Shown in pieces: positions 33,796 to 43,754 of a stretch of DNA of 64,000 nt. The translations under genes and the position numbers were made by a program. This stretch comes from Aureivirga marina. Its GTDB lineage: Bacteria; Bacteroidota; Bacteroidia; Flavobacteriales; Flavobacteriaceae. Below the pieces are notes generated by a model. That model made no database searches. It was not told the origin of the DNA and saw nothing but the letters and a program-made list of their open reading frames with translations. The number at the start of each line of letters is the position of its first letter. The stretch's first letter is position 1. The stretch is taken from NCBI RefSeq assembly GCF_015767265.1, contig NZ_JADPIB010000004.1, forward strand, positions 248,001 through 312,000. The letters are read 5' to 3'.

Positions 33796-35535
33796 ATGAA
33801 AATAGATAAATCAATATATCCTTATATTTTAAGAGAAATTGTTTGGCCAAGAAGAAGTTTGGTTTTCTTTGGGATGTTATTGATTATTATTGGAAAACTT
33901 GCTGCTTTAGTAACGCCTTGGGCAAGTAAAAGATTATTAGATGATGTATTTCCTGAAAAAAACCAACAATTACTTACAGAGTTAATTATTTATGTAATTA
34001 TCGCTGTTTTAATCCAGTCTATCACTTCTTTTTTATTAACTCGTTTATTAAGTGTTGAAGCGCAATGTATGATTACAAATATGCGAATCAAAGTTCAAAA
34101 ACGTGTCTTATCACAACCTTCGAAGTTTTTCGATAGACATTCTTCTGGTGAATTGGTTTCAAGAATTATGACCGATGTTGCTGGAATTAAAAATATTGTA
34201 GGAACTGGTTTAGTTCAACTTGCTGGTGGATTTGTAACTGCAGTTTTTTCAATTGCAATTTTATTGACTATAAGTGTAAAACTGACTTTATATTCTTTAA
34301 TTCCATTGATTCTTTTTGTTTATTTAACACTAAAGGGCTATAAAATTATTCATCCTTTTTATATTGATAAAAGTAAAATTTTAGCAAGTATTTCCTCTCG
34401 ATTGGTTGAATCTATAAATGGAATTCGTGTGATTAAAAGTTATAATACAGAAGAACATGAAGTGGAAGTTTTTGAAGAAGGAGCAATGCGCCTTTTCGAA
34501 AATATCAAAAAAACATTGACTGCTTCTGCTTTAGTTACAAGCTCTGGAAGTTTATTAATGGGAATTGCTACTGTGTTTATTTTTGGCGTTGGTGGAAGTA
34601 TGGTGATTAAAGGAGGAATTACGCTTGGTGATTTTGTTTCTTTTTCCTTGTATTTAAGTTTTATGATTTCTCCGATTATTCAAATGAGTACAATTGGCAC
34701 AAAAATGACGGAAGCACTCGCAGGATTGATAAGAACTAGAGAATTTTTACAAAAAAAATCCGAACAAGAAGATGAAGAAAGATCAATGAATCTTCCAGAA
34801 ATTCAAGGAAGTTTTGAAATCAAAAACATTAATTTTGCTTACAATAAAAATATTCCAATTCTAAAAAATATTAATTTTTCTGTTCCTCAAGGAAGTGTTA
34901 CTGCTTTTGTTGGGCCTTCAGGTTCTGGAAAATCTACTTTAGTAAATTTAATTGCTACTTTTAATAAAATTCAGACTGGAGATATTATTTTAGATCATAA
35001 ATACCATTTGAATAAAATTCATTTAAATAATTATAGAAAGAATTTAGGAGTTGTACTTCAAGATGATTTTTTATTTGATGGAACAATTTCCGAAAATATT
35101 CTTTATTCTAAACCTGAAGCATCTTTTTTAGAACTTCAAAATGCTGTTAAAAGTGCTTTTGTAGATGAATTTACAGATCGTTTTAAATATGGATTAGATA
35201 CTGTAATCGGTCAAAATGGAATGAAATTATCTGGTGGACAAAAACAACGTATTTCAATAGCAAGAGCAATATTAAAGAATCCGAAAATTTTAATTTTAGA
35301 CGAAGCCACTTCTAATTTAGATGTGAAAAGTGAAAATTTTATCAAGAAAAGTTTAGAAAATTTAATGAAAAATAAAACAACTTTTATTATAGCACATCGA
35401 CTTACAACTATTGAAAAAGCAGATCAAATTTTATTCATAGAAGACGGAGAGATTAAAGAAAGAGGTACACATGAAGAATTAATTGCTAAAAAAGGAAAAT
35501 ACTATCAAATGTATAATTATCAGAGTCGAATGTAA
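33796..35535 (+). CDS. ABC exporter, fused permease and ATPase (MsbA-like)
   Basis: 579-aa half-transporter with six membrane helices (about 20-300), then one nucleotide-binding domain. Walker A GPSGSGKST, Q-loop VVLQDDFLFDGTISENI, signature LSGGQKQRISIARAIL, Walker B ILILDEATSNLD and switch His AHR are all intact. It should work as a homodimer. The sequence fits the lipid/multidrug exporter group (MsbA, LmrA, Sav1866), so lipid A or drug export are both possible. Single-gene unit with a shared terminator at its 3' end. Confidence 0.93.
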   Translation: MKIDKSIYPYILREIVWPRRSLVFFGMLLIIIGKLAALVTPWASKRLLDDVFPEKNQQLLTELIIYVIIAVLIQSITSFLLTRLLSVEAQCMITNMRIKVQKRVLSQPSKFFDRHSSGELVSRIMTDVAGIKNIVGTGLVQLAGGFVTAVFSIAILLTISVKLTLYSLIPLILFVYLTLKGYKIIHPFYIDKSKILASISSRLVESINGIRVIKSYNTEEHEVEVFEEGAMRLFENIKKTLTASALVTSSGSLLMGIATVFIFGVGGSMVIKGGITLGDFVSFSLYLSFMISPIIQMSTIGTKMTEALAGLIRTREFLQKKSEQEDEERSMNLPEIQGSFEIKNINFAYNKNIPILKNINFSVPQGSVTAFVGPSGSGKSTLVNLIATFNKIQTGDIILDHKYHLNKIHLNNYRKNLGVVLQDDFLFDGTISENILYSKPEASFLELQNAVKSAFVDEFTDRFKYGLDTVIGQNGMKLSGGQKQRISIARAILKNPKILILDEATSNLDVKSENFIKKSLENLMKNKTTFIIAHRLTTIEKADQILFIEDGEIKERGTHEELIAKKGKYYQMYNYQSRM

Positions 35536-35547
35536 ATTAAACAAATA

Positions 35548-35585
35548 AAAAAAGAGATTCCTACACTTAGTAAAAATCTCTTTTT
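35548..35585. terminator. Bidirectional terminator between ABC exporter and folE
   Basis: AAAAAGAGATT (35549-35559) pairs with AATCTCTTTTT (35575-35585) between two convergent genes, with A and T runs on both sides. Confidence 0.8.
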
Positions 35586-35605
35586 AATTGATTCAAAATT
35601 TATAA

Positions 35606-36274
35606 TTAATCAAATGATGTATTCATTTTGATATAATCTAAAAATTCTCTACGAACTTCTTTTTCTTTAAATTTTCCTCCAAATTCAGCAGTTACTGTAC
35701 TACTTTCAATATCACGAATTCCACGAGAATTTACACATAAATGCTTTGCATCAATTACACAAGCAACATCTTCTGTTCCTAATGCTCTTTGTAATTCTTG
35801 TACAATTTGCATTGTCAAGCGCTCTTGTACTTGTGGTCTTTTCGCAAAATGATCTACAATTCTGTTCATTTTTGAAAGTCCAATCACTTTTCCTCCTGAA
35901 ATATATGCAACGTGAGCTCTACCAACAATTGGTAAAAAATGATGCTCACAAGTAGAGTAAACCACGATATTTTTTTCTACTAACATTTCACCATAATTAT
36001 AGTGATTTTCAAAAGTAGAAGCTTTAGGCATTCTTTTCGGATTTAATCCTCCAAATAACTCTTTAACATAAGCTTTAGCAACTCTTCGTGGAGTTCCTTT
36101 TAAGCTATCATCTGTTAAATCTAAACCTAGAGTTTCCATGATTTCTCTAACGTTTTCTTTTATCTTCTCTATTTTTTCGTCATCAGAAATATCAAAAGCA
36201 TCTGGACGTAATGGTGTCACCGCTGATGTACTGATGTGGTTGTCTCCAATATCTTCTATTTCTTCTGGATTCAT
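35606..36274 (-). CDS. folE: GTP cyclohydrolase I
   Basis: 222 aa. Converts GTP to 7,8-dihydroneopterin triphosphate at the start of tetrahydrofolate synthesis. Zinc ligands are in CEHHFLPIVGRAHVAYI and HLCVNSRGI. LSKMNRIVDHFAKRPQVQERLTMQI is the substrate-binding block. The N-terminal ~35 residues are a flexible lead-in. Toroidal decamer in the cytoplasm. It follows hisS by 34 bp on the same strand, with the TAA and ATG close enough for one transcript. Confidence 0.97.
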   Translation of the reverse strand: MNPEEIEDIGDNHISTSAVTPLRPDAFDISDDEKIEKIKENVREIMETLGLDLTDDSLKGTPRRVAKAYVKELFGGLNPKRMPKASTFENHYNYGEMLVEKNIVVYSTCEHHFLPIVGRAHVAYISGGKVIGLSKMNRIVDHFAKRPQVQERLTMQIVQELQRALGTEDVACVIDAKHLCVNSRGIRDIESSTVTAEFGGKFKEKEVRREFLDYIKMNTSFD

Positions 36275-36308
36275 TTTATCAATATGAGTTTAAAACCGCA
36301 AAGTTAAT

Positions 36309-37679
36309 TTATTTTACAATATCTAATAACTCTTCTAAAGAACATTCTTTCTGTGTTCCATCCTTCATGTTCTTCAATGAGAAGCTATTATTTTCCATTT
36401 CTTTCTCTCCAACTAATACAACAAAAGGAATTTCTCTCTTGTTTGCATAGTTCATCTGTTTTTTCATTTTTGCGCTATCAGGAAACAATTCCGACTTAAT
36501 TCCAGCTTTACGAAGTTCTTTGATTGCTTTCATACAGTAAGCAGCTTCTGCTTCACCAAAATTGATGAAAGTAACTGTTGGTTTTGGTAAAATCACCTCA
36601 TCAAACAATCCTAATTCTTCTAAAACTAAATAAATTCTATCTAAACCAAAAGAAATTCCAATTCCACTAATTCCTTTTAATCCGAAAATTCCAGTCAAAT
36701 CGTCATAACGACCTCCACCACCAATCGAACCAATTTTTACAGTATCAGGTGCACTTACTTCGTAAATTGCTCCTGTGTAATAATTTAATCCTCTTGCAAG
36801 TGTTACATCAATATCAAGTTTTGCAGAATCTAATCCTAATTTCTCAATATTTTCGATGACAAATCTTAATTCTTTTACACCATTTAATCCTTCTTCTGAA
36901 TTTTCTAACATCGCTTGTAGTTTGTCTAACTTTTCGATGTTTGAACCTTCAAAGCTAAATAGTGGTGTTACTTTTTGAATTGCTTCTTCTGAAATTCCTT
37001 TAGAAAGCATTTCTTTTACAACACCTTCTTGACCAATTTTGTCTAATTTATCTAAAGCAACTGTAAAGTCAATTAATTTATCTTGCGCATCAATAACTTC
37101 TGCGATTCCTGATAAAATCTTTCTGTTATTTAATTTAATTGTTGTTCCTTCTAGGCGAAGTTTAGTAAAAACAGCATCGTATAATTGTACAAATTCTACT
37201 TCTTGCCAAAGTGAAGTACTTCCTACAACATCAGCATCACATTGACGGAATTCTCTATATCTTCCTTTTTGTGGTCTGTCTGCTCTCCAAACAGGTTGCA
37301 TTTGATATCTTTTAAATGGAAATACTAAATCATTTTGGTGTTGCACTACGTAACGAGCAAACGGCACTGTTAAATCGTAACGTAAAGCTTTTTCTGAAAT
37401 AGCAGATGTAACTTTCTTACTATCTTTATTTTCTAATAAAGTTGGATCTACTTTTTTTAAGTAATCTCCAGAATTCAATATTTTAAAAATCAATCTATCT
37501 CCTTCTTCTCCATATTTTCCCATTAAAGTTGAAGAGTTTTCAAAACTTGGAGTTTCAATTGGTTGAAATCCAAATGTCTCAAATTCTTCCTTGATAATGT
37601 TCATGATATAGTTGCGTTGTGCAACTTCTTTTGGAGAAAAATCTCTCGTTCCTTTCGGTATACCAGGTTTTTGTGCCAT
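36309..37679 (-). CDS. hisS: Histidyl-tRNA synthetase
   Basis: 456-aa class II synthetase that charges tRNA-His. Motif 1 lies near [56 protein letters not shown] (motif 2) and [13 protein letters not shown] with [13 protein letters not shown] (HisA/HisB signatures) are complete. Motif 3 is ISFGLDRI. The C-terminal anticodon-binding domain ([24 protein letters not shown]) is intact. Housekeeping gene, first in the hisS-folE pair. Confidence 0.97.
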   Translation of the reverse strand: MAQKPGIPKGTRDFSPKEVAQRNYIMNIIKEEFETFGFQPIETPSFENSSTLMGKYGEEGDRLIFKILNSGDYLKKVDPTLLENKDSKKVTSAISEKALRYDLTVPFARYVVQHQNDLVFPFKRYQMQPVWRADRPQKGRYREFRQCDADVVGSTSLWQEVEFVQLYDAVFTKLRLEGTTIKLNNRKILSGIAEVIDAQDKLIDFTVALDKLDKIGQEGVVKEMLSKGISEEAIQKVTPLFSFEGSNIEKLDKLQAMLENSEEGLNGVKELRFVIENIEKLGLDSAKLDIDVTLARGLNYYTGAIYEVSAPDTVKIGSIGGGGRYDDLTGIFGLKGISGIGISFGLDRIYLVLEELGLFDEVILPKPTVTFINFGEAEAAYCMKAIKELRKAGIKSELFPDSAKMKKQMNYANKREIPFVVLVGEKEMENNSFSLKNMKDGTQKECSLEELLDIVK

Positions 37680-37837
37680 GATTTATATAAAATAGTTTGC
37701 AAATATCTGAAACAATGTTGATATATGTAAACTCTGTTTTAATAATTTTTAATTCGATTTACTAATAGTTGTATAAATTTAATTTATCTAACCGTTTTTA
37801 TCTCTTTTTTGTTTTATAAAAAATAGGATAGGAGTGG

Positions 37838-38569
37838 TTACATATTTTTTAGAATCTCTCTCGCTTTTTCTAAATCTTCAGGAGTATCAATTCCAATAGC
37901 AGCATGCGAAGTTTCCACCATTTTCATTGTTTTTCCATGTTCTAAAAAACGCAAATTTTCTAATTTTTCTGTAGCTTCCAATTTTGTCATTGGTGTATTT
38001 GAAAAATCTAAAAGCGCTTGTTTTCTAAACGCGTAAATTCCGATATGTTTAAAATAAGAAGCCAATTCTTTTTCTCTTGGAAAAGGTATAGGGGAACGAG
38101 AAAAATACATTGCTTCATTATTCTTATTTACAACTACTTTTACATTATTTGGGTTTTGAACTGCTTCTAAGTCAGTTAATGGAAACATTAAAGAAGCAAC
38201 ATCTACTTTTTTATCTGCATCTTCTTTAAAAACTTGTAGAAGTTTTTCCAATGGTTCTTTTTTTGTAAAAGGTTCATCACCTTGAACATTTACCACAACA
38301 TCTACATTCATATTTTCAACTGCTTCTGCAATTCTATCTGATCCACTTTCGTGTTGATGTATGCTCATGATTGCTTTCCCGCCATGATGGACAATTTCAT
38401 CAAAAATTACTTGGCTATCTGTTACCACATAAACAGCATCGAAAAGATGTGTTTCAACAGTAGCTTCATAAGTTCTTAAAATGACTGTTTTTCCGCCTAA
38501 ATCTTGCATCAATTTCTCAGGAAATCTTGTTGCCTGAAGTCGTGCAGGAATCATTGCTATACATTTCAT
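37838..38569 (-). CDS. kdsB: CMP-Kdo synthetase (3-deoxy-manno-octulosonate cytidylyltransferase)
   Basis: 243 aa. Activates Kdo with CTP for lipopolysaccharide core assembly, which confirms a Gram-negative envelope. [25 protein letters not shown] is the nucleotide-binding start; [15 protein letters not shown] and the HIGIYAFRK block follow, and [11 protein letters not shown] closes the protein as usual. It lies 17 bp downstream of the BrkB-family gene on the same strand, so the two are likely co-transcribed. Confidence 0.96.
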   Translation of the reverse strand: MKCIAMIPARLQATRFPEKLMQDLGGKTVILRTYEATVETHLFDAVYVVTDSQVIFDEIVHHGGKAIMSIHQHESGSDRIAEAVENMNVDVVVNVQGDEPFTKKEPLEKLLQVFKEDADKKVDVASLMFPLTDLEAVQNPNNVKVVVNKNNEAMYFSRSPIPFPREKELASYFKHIGIYAFRKQALLDFSNTPMTKLEATEKLENLRFLEHGKTMKMVETSHAAIGIDTPEDLEKAREILKNM

Positions 38570-38586
38570 ATTTATATAAAAATTAA

Positions 38587-39516
38587 TTATTTCTTAGGTA
38601 ATTGCCTTTTTCTAAGTCGGTTTAAACTTGCATTTAATTCAAATCCAAGAAGAAGAATAATGGAGTTTAACCAAACAAAAAGCATTAATATTAATAAGGT
38701 TCCGATAGAACCATAAAGTTCATTGTATTTAGAGAATTTAATAACATAAATTCCGAATAAATAAAACATTAAAAGCGTTAAAAGTGTTGTAAGTAAAGCT
38801 CCAATTGAAAAGAATTTTAAATGTTTTACTTCTTTTGTTCCAAAGTGATAAAGAATAGAAACAGAAAGGTAAATCATAAAAATAAACAGAACAATACTTC
38901 CATTTTGAATCCAAAAACCATCGTTGGTTACCCAACCGGATTCTTGTAAATTTCGAACACCAATTTCTAAATAAGCGATAAAAGCAATCGTTGTCAATAA
39001 TAAGATAGAAAGCATTATGGATGTTCCAAGTGCAATTAAATATTGACGAATGACACTTCGCATTTCTTTAATGTGATATGAATATTCAAAACCACCAAAA
39101 ATAGAATTGACACCATTTGTCATTAGAAAAATAGACGTTAAAAAACCGAAGGAAAGTAATCCTCCATATTTGTTTTTAGCAATATCTTCAATAACAGATT
39201 GAACTGCTTCACTTGTATTTGGAGGAAGCCAATTTTCGATTTGTGCAATGAAATCTTCTTGGAATCCTTCAATTGGGACATAAGGAATCAGTGTTAAAAC
39301 AAAAAGTAAAAAGGGAAAAAGTGCCATAAAGAAACTAAAAGCAATTCCTCCAGCTCTGGAAGTTAAAGCTCCTTTTACAATACCGATGATGTATAATTCT
39401 AATAAATCATACAAAGTCATTCCGTTCAATCCAGGGATTGCGACTTTTTTCCCAAGTTTTACCAAAAGGTTTAAAACTGGAACTTTCATTAGATTTTGTT
39501 CAATTTCCTTGGTCAT
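38587..39516 (-). CDS. YihY/BrkB family inner-membrane protein
   Basis: 309 aa with six membrane segments in the BrkB/YihY pattern. The signatures [29 protein letters not shown] and [28 protein letters not shown] are complete. The older name RNase BN is wrong for this family. Its molecular function is unsettled; some members have been linked to lipid or lipopolysaccharide transport. The immediate downstream kdsB fits an envelope role. Confidence 0.93.
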   Translation of the reverse strand: MTKEIEQNLMKVPVLNLLVKLGKKVAIPGLNGMTLYDLLELYIIGIVKGALTSRAGGIAFSFFMALFPFLLFVLTLIPYVPIEGFQEDFIAQIENWLPPNTSEAVQSVIEDIAKNKYGGLLSFGFLTSIFLMTNGVNSIFGGFEYSYHIKEMRSVIRQYLIALGTSIMLSILLLTTIAFIAYLEIGVRNLQESGWVTNDGFWIQNGSIVLFIFMIYLSVSILYHFGTKEVKHLKFFSIGALLTTLLTLLMFYLFGIYVIKFSKYNELYGSIGTLLILMLFVWLNSIILLLGFELNASLNRLRKRQLPKK

Positions 39517-39697
39517 AGCTATGAAAATATAACTTGTTTCTAATTACTTAGATTGCTGATTTTTAATCTATAATTGGCTATTTAATGTTTTTTAGATATT
39601 CTTTTTGATATAATCTAACGCACTTTTGCAAAATGTGTTTCTTGTTTAAAAAAGGACACGAATTTTAAACTCATACCAGATATAGTTTTAATTTATT

Positions 39698-40555
39698 TTA
39701 ATAAGCTTTTAAACTTAAATCTAAATTATAAACAGAATGAGTTAAGGCACCAGATGAAATATAATTTACACCACATTCTGCATATTTTCTAATAGTTTCT
39801 TCGTTTATTCCACCAGAAGATTCTGTCAAGCATGTATCACCAATCATTTCAACTGCTTTTCTTGTGTCTTCATAATTGAAATTATCAATTAGAATTCTAT
39901 AAATTCCTTCTGTTTGTAAGATTTCTTTAATTTCTTGTAAATCTCTAGCTTCTACAATGATTTTTAAATCTAAATTGTTTTCTGCTAAATATGCTTTTGT
40001 TTTTTCAATTGCTTTTGTAATTCCTCCAGCAAAATCGATATGATTATCTTTTAACATCACCATATCATACAAAGCGAAACGGTGATTTTCTCCACCTCCA
40101 ATTTTTACAGCCCATTTTTCAATTGCTCTAATTCCTGGAGTCGTTTTTCTTGTATCTAATATTTTAGTGTTTGTTCCTTCTAATAAATCCACAAAGAATT
40201 TTGTTTTGGTCGCAATTGCACTCATTCTTTGCATTGCATTTAACACTAATCTTTCTGCTTTTAAAATAGATTGTGAACTTCCGCTTACTGTAAATGCAAC
40301 ATCTCCGTGAGAAACTTTTTCTCCATCTTGAATTTTTACATCTATAACTAAATTTGGATCTACATATTTAAATATTCTTTGCGCAAATGCAACTCCTGCA
40401 ATTACACCTTCGTCTTTTACTAATAATTTTGCTTTTCCTGTAGCATCACTAGGAATACAAGCTAAAGAACTGTGATCTCCATCTCCAACATCTTCACGAA
40501 TTGCATTACTGATGATAATATCTAGTTCTTTTTCAAATTGTTCGTTGCTTATCAT
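39698..40555 (-). CDS. nadC: Nicotinate-nucleotide diphosphorylase (carboxylating), QPRTase
   Basis: 285 aa. Converts quinolinate and PRPP to nicotinate mononucleotide in de novo NAD synthesis. REDVGDGDHSS at the N-terminus, ERLVLNAMQRMSAIAT, DTRKTTPGIRAIEKWAVKIGGGENHRFALYDMVMLKDNHI (substrate-binding core) and ESSGGINEETIRKYAECGVNYISSGALT are all canonical. Length typical. nadA and nadB are not in the window. It is transcribed divergently from rlmH, 75 bp away. Confidence 0.97.
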   Translation of the reverse strand: MISNEQFEKELDIIISNAIREDVGDGDHSSLACIPSDATGKAKLLVKDEGVIAGVAFAQRIFKYVDPNLVIDVKIQDGEKVSHGDVAFTVSGSSQSILKAERLVLNAMQRMSAIATKTKFFVDLLEGTNTKILDTRKTTPGIRAIEKWAVKIGGGENHRFALYDMVMLKDNHIDFAGGITKAIEKTKAYLAENNLDLKIIVEARDLQEIKEILQTEGIYRILIDNFNYEDTRKAVEMIGDTCLTESSGGINEETIRKYAECGVNYISSGALTHSVYNLDLSLKAY

Positions 40556-40630
40556 TTTTCACAAATTATTTAGACAAAAATAATGGTTTTATTTTCAATT
40601 TTCACCTTTAATTCTTTTTATATTTGCTCC

Positions 40631-41104
40631 ATGAAGATTAAACTTTTAGCAATTGGTAAAACAGATGATAAAAATCTGATACAACTTATTGATAATTACC
40701 AAAAAAGACTGAAATACTATATTTCTTTTGATTTAGAAATTATCCCTGATATAAAAAATGTCAAAAACCTTTCAGAAGCCCAACAAAAAGAAAAAGAAGG
40801 AGAATTAATTCTAAAAAAACTTCAATCTACAGATCAATTGATTCTTTTGGATGAAAAAGGAAAAGATTATCGCTCTCTTGAATTTGCGAATTTTATGCAG
40901 AAAAAAATGAATAGCGGAATCAAACAATTGGTTTTTGTAATTGGTGGACCTTACGGTTTTTCGGATGCTATTTATAAAAAAGCACAAGGAAAAGTTTCTT
41001 TATCAAAAATGACTTTCTCACATCAAATGATTCGACTTTTTATGGTTGAACAAATTTATCGAGCGTTTACAATTCTTAAAAATGAACCTTATCATCATGA
41101 ATAA
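40631..41104 (+). CDS. rlmH: 23S rRNA (pseudouridine-1915 N3)-methyltransferase
   Basis: 157 aa from the ATG at 40631, the correct RlmH length; the frame extends 16 codons upstream into AT-rich sequence. SPOUT fold: [15 protein letters not shown] at the start, [26 protein letters not shown] (SAM-binding knot) and [34 protein letters not shown], the invariant ending. A TATATTTG box at 40619-40626 lies only four bases before the start codon, so the mRNA may have almost no leader. Overlaps rdgB by 8 bp. Confidence 0.96.
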   Translation: MKIKLLAIGKTDDKNLIQLIDNYQKRLKYYISFDLEIIPDIKNVKNLSEAQQKEKEGELILKKLQSTDQLILLDEKGKDYRSLEFANFMQKKMNSGIKQLVFVIGGPYGFSDAIYKKAQGKVSLSKMTFSHQMIRLFMVEQIYRAFTILKNEPYHHE

Positions 41105-41681
41105 AACAAAGATTGTTTTTGCAACAAATAATGCAAAGAAATTAGAAGAAGTACAAGCAATGCTTCCTGAATCTATCGAGATTTTAAGTTTAAAAGATAT
41201 TTCTTGTTTGGAAGATATTCCAGAAACAAGCAATACAATTGAAGGAAATTCGATTTTAAAAGCAGATTATGTTACAGAAAATTATAATTATGCTTGCTTT
41301 GCTGATGATACAGGTTTGGAAGTAGAAAGTTTAAATGGAGAGCCTGGAGTTTATTCTGCAAGATATGCTGGAGAACCTGCGGATTCTGAGAAAAACATGG
41401 ATAAATTGCTTAAAAATTTAGATGGAATTGAAAATAGAAAAGCACATTTTAAAACGGTTGTTTGTTTAAATTTAAATGGAGAACAACATTTGTTTGAAGG
41501 AATTTGTAATGGAACTATTTTAAAAGAAAGAAAAGGTGAAAAAGGATTTGGTTATGATCCGATTTTTCAACCAAATGGGTTTTCGCAATCTTTTGCTGAA
41601 ATGACGATGGATGAAAAAGCAAAAATTAGTCACCGAGGAATTGCTGTTCGAAAATTAATTGAGTTTTTGAATAATTTATAA
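41097..41681 (+). CDS. rdgB: Non-canonical purine NTP pyrophosphatase (Ham1/RdgB)
   Basis: 194 aa from the ATG at 41097, inside the rlmH stop region. Hydrolyses dITP, XTP and similar damaged nucleotides to monophosphates. Family blocks: [57 protein letters not shown], the [10 protein letters not shown] catalytic region, and [22 protein letters not shown] at the end. Complete. Translationally coupled to rlmH, a gene order common in Bacteroidota. Confidence 0.96.
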   Translation: MNKTKIVFATNNAKKLEEVQAMLPESIEILSLKDISCLEDIPETSNTIEGNSILKADYVTENYNYACFADDTGLEVESLNGEPGVYSARYAGEPADSEKNMDKLLKNLDGIENRKAHFKTVVCLNLNGEQHLFEGICNGTILKERKGEKGFGYDPIFQPNGFSQSFAEMTMDEKAKISHRGIAVRKLIEFLNNL

Positions 41682-41694
41682 TAAAAAAATATAG

Positions 41695-41726
41695 AAAAGC
41701 ATGAGTTTTTGACTTGTGCTTTTTTG
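41695..41726 (+). terminator. Terminator of rlmH-rdgB
   Basis: AAAAGCA...AGT and ACT...TGCTTTT (41695-41726) form an interrupted stem with a T-run, 14 bp beyond the rdgB stop. Confidence 0.7.
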
Positions 41727-41748
41727 ATTGAAAAAGAATTTTATTGTT

Positions 41749-42246
41749 ATGAGAAATATTGATGGTTTTTACAATAAATATAAAGGAAAAGAGGAAATCG
41801 ATTTTGAACTAATTGAAAAGTTTTTTATTACTTACTCTAGATTTGAATTTGCTTTAAAGCAAGTTGAAAAATATCGAAAAAAAAATGGGAAAGGAATAGT
41901 TGAGCCTAATTGGGAAAAGTTTTACTCAGAAAATGACTCTATTATGAATTTTGAAATAAATGAAAACTTAAAAGATTCTAAAGAGTATTTAGAGAATTAT
42001 TCTCCAAATTCGCAATTTATTAATGATGCTAAAGAAGTTATCTGGAGAAATTCTAGCATCAATAATACTGGAAATGATAGAGTACGAATATATATAAGTA
42101 TTATTAGAAACAACTTATTTCATGGTGGAAAATCTAACAATTTACATCTAGAAAGAAATAAAAAACTTATTGAATCTGCACTGATAATTTTAGATTATTT
42201 ATTGGAATTAGATCCAGTAGTGAAAAATAAATTTAATCAATATTAA
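41749..42246 (+). CDS. HEPN-type protein, unknown
   Basis: 165 aa from the ATG at 41749 (a TTG at 41728 lies just behind the upstream terminator). All-helical, no signal peptide. The motif RNNLFHGGK gives R-x4-H with Arg120 and His125, the hallmark of HEPN ribonuclease domains; YSRFEFALKQVEKYRKK in the first half fits the family's first helix. HEPN proteins occur as RNases in toxin-antitoxin, abortive-infection and CRISPR systems, but also as non-catalytic binding domains. No MNT/antitoxin partner lies next to it. Flanked by a terminator on each side, so monocistronic. Confidence 0.65.
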   Translation: MRNIDGFYNKYKGKEEIDFELIEKFFITYSRFEFALKQVEKYRKKNGKGIVEPNWEKFYSENDSIMNFEINENLKDSKEYLENYSPNSQFINDAKEVIWRNSSINNTGNDRVRIYISIIRNNLFHGGKSNNLHLERNKKLIESALIILDYLLELDPVVKNKFNQY

Positions 42247-42278
42247 CTTTTAAAGAAAAACTAAAACAAAAATATTCT

Positions 42279-42307
42279 AGCGCACTTTTGTAAGTGTGCT
42301 TTTTTTT
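42279..42307 (+). terminator. Terminator of the HEPN-type gene
   Basis: AGCGCACTT (42279-42287) pairs with AAGTGTGCT (42292-42300), one G-U pair, then seven or more Ts. Confidence 0.85.
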
Positions 42308-42392
42308 ATGATTTTAAAAGACTTTTCAGAGTTCTAAAATTATCTTTCTGTATTATAAGATTACTTTTTCCATGTTCTGAAATTCACTGTAA

Positions 42393-42482
42393 AAAAAAGA
42401 AATTTGGGATTATTATACTTTACAAGATTGGGAAATAGTCCTAAATGATTTTATTCAAACGTATAAAAAAGATTTTGAGTAA
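42393..42482 (+). pseudogene. Possible gene remnant in the gap before the MBL-fold gene
   Basis: Within the 344-bp gap 42247-42590 a short open stretch reads KKEIWDYYTLQDWEIVLND, then FIQTYKKDFE and a stop at 42480-42482. Trp/Tyr/Asp-rich composition looks like a protein C-terminus rather than random AT-rich DNA. It is preceded by an in-frame stop at 42390 and has no start codon. It may be what is left of a deleted gene. Apart from the HEPN terminator I see nothing else in this gap. Confidence 0.25.
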
Positions 42483-42590
42483 ATTTATATAAGATTTTAG
42501 ATATTATTAAACCTTTGTTAAAAAAGAAAGTGGGAAAGCATTTTAGAGTTAAAATTTTATAGTATTGATTTCTTAACTAAAAAATCAAAA

Positions 42591-43748
42591 ATGAAATCAA
42601 AAACTATTCTAATCAAATTAACTTTAATAACACTTTTTACGGTACAATCTCTTTTTTCTCAAGTAGAATATTCCATTAAAAAAATAAATAAAAATGTTTA
42701 TGTTTTTACAGAGATTTGGGATGATTCTAACAATGGAAATTTAGGTGTTATAATTGGAGATGATGCTGTTTTATTAATCAATTCTATGATGCGTTCCAGT
42801 GCGCCTTTTCTAGAAAAAGAGATTCAGAAAATTACAGATAAACCAATAAAATATGTTATTAATAGTGATTCAGATCCGTTTAATCATCATGCAAATAGCT
42901 ATTTTTCAGATAAAGGAGCAACGATAATTTCGCATGAAAATTTACAATATTCGAATGCATATTGTATGGTTTTATTTCAAGAAAATATATCAATTTCTTT
43001 AGGTGATGAAATAATTACTGCTTATCACACGCCAGCGCATACTTTAGACCATTTGGATGTTTATCTTGAAAATAGCAATGTGATTTTTATGAGTGATGGC
43101 TTTAAAAATCATTGGTTAACACCGATTGGACCAAATGGATTTGAAGGATTTTTATCAGGATTGGATAAGGCGATTGCTTTTGCAGATGAAAGTACAATTA
43201 TTGTTTCTGGAAACACTTCTAAAAATCCTGAAAAGTTTGTGAATTCAAAAGAAGATTTACTTAGAATTCGTAAAATTCATGTAAATTTTACAAATAGAGT
43301 GAAAGAATTAAATAAAAAAGGTTTTTCACCAGAATCAATTGTTAAAGATGAAGAGATTATTAGAATAACGAAAGTTTTGGAAGCATATCCTGAATTTAAA
43401 AAATATTTAATTGATTTAGTTTTAGAAATAATAGAAAATGAATTTGCAAATTCGCAACATTTAAAATTTCCAGATTTGTCAAAATATGCTGGAATTTATA
43501 AAACAAATAATTATCGAGAAACTGAAATTGTATTTGAAAAAGGAAAATTATACGCAAGAGAAAAAGGAGCTTTTTTAGTGGAATTAATCCCAATTTCCAA
43601 AATAAAATTTCAAATAAAAACAGCAAGAGAGAATTTTTTATCATTTCAAATTTCTAAAAAAGGAAAAGTAATAAGTTTTTCTCCAGAATTGATTAAAAAT
43701 GGTTGGTGGGAGCGAATTATAAAATCGGAAAAGAGAACTAAAAAATAA
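42591..43748 (+). CDS. Secreted metallo-beta-lactamase-fold protein lacking most metal ligands
   Basis: 385 aa with signal peptide KSKTILIKLTLITLFTVQSLF. The MBL fold is recognisable (VYVFTEIWDDSNNGNLGVIIGDDAVLLINS; KPIKYVINSDSDPFNHHAN; AYHTPAHTLDHLDVYLEN; VIFMSDG). The HxHxDH metal motif expected at residues about 93-98 reads DSDPFN, so three histidines and the aspartate are changed. H150 (PAH) and D169 (SDG) remain, and the late GH histidine is replaced (SGNTS). It is probably a pseudoenzyme or a binding protein. The C-terminal ~90 residues (YAGIYKTNNYRETEIVFEKGKLYA) resemble a DUF3471-like beta domain. It ends 6 bp before the next gene. Confidence 0.82.
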   Translation: MKSKTILIKLTLITLFTVQSLFSQVEYSIKKINKNVYVFTEIWDDSNNGNLGVIIGDDAVLLINSMMRSSAPFLEKEIQKITDKPIKYVINSDSDPFNHHANSYFSDKGATIISHENLQYSNAYCMVLFQENISISLGDEIITAYHTPAHTLDHLDVYLENSNVIFMSDGFKNHWLTPIGPNGFEGFLSGLDKAIAFADESTIIVSGNTSKNPEKFVNSKEDLLRIRKIHVNFTNRVKELNKKGFSPESIVKDEEIIRITKVLEAYPEFKKYLIDLVLEIIENEFANSQHLKFPDLSKYAGIYKTNNYRETEIVFEKGKLYAREKGAFLVELIPISKIKFQIKTARENFLSFQISKKGKVISFSPELIKNGWWERIIKSEKRTKK

Positions 43749-43754
43749 ATAATT

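Noticed and set aside
39620-39645. Terminator for nadC
   Set aside because: AACGCA/TGTGTT forms a weak stem around TTTTGCAAAA, but there is no T-run on the minus strand.
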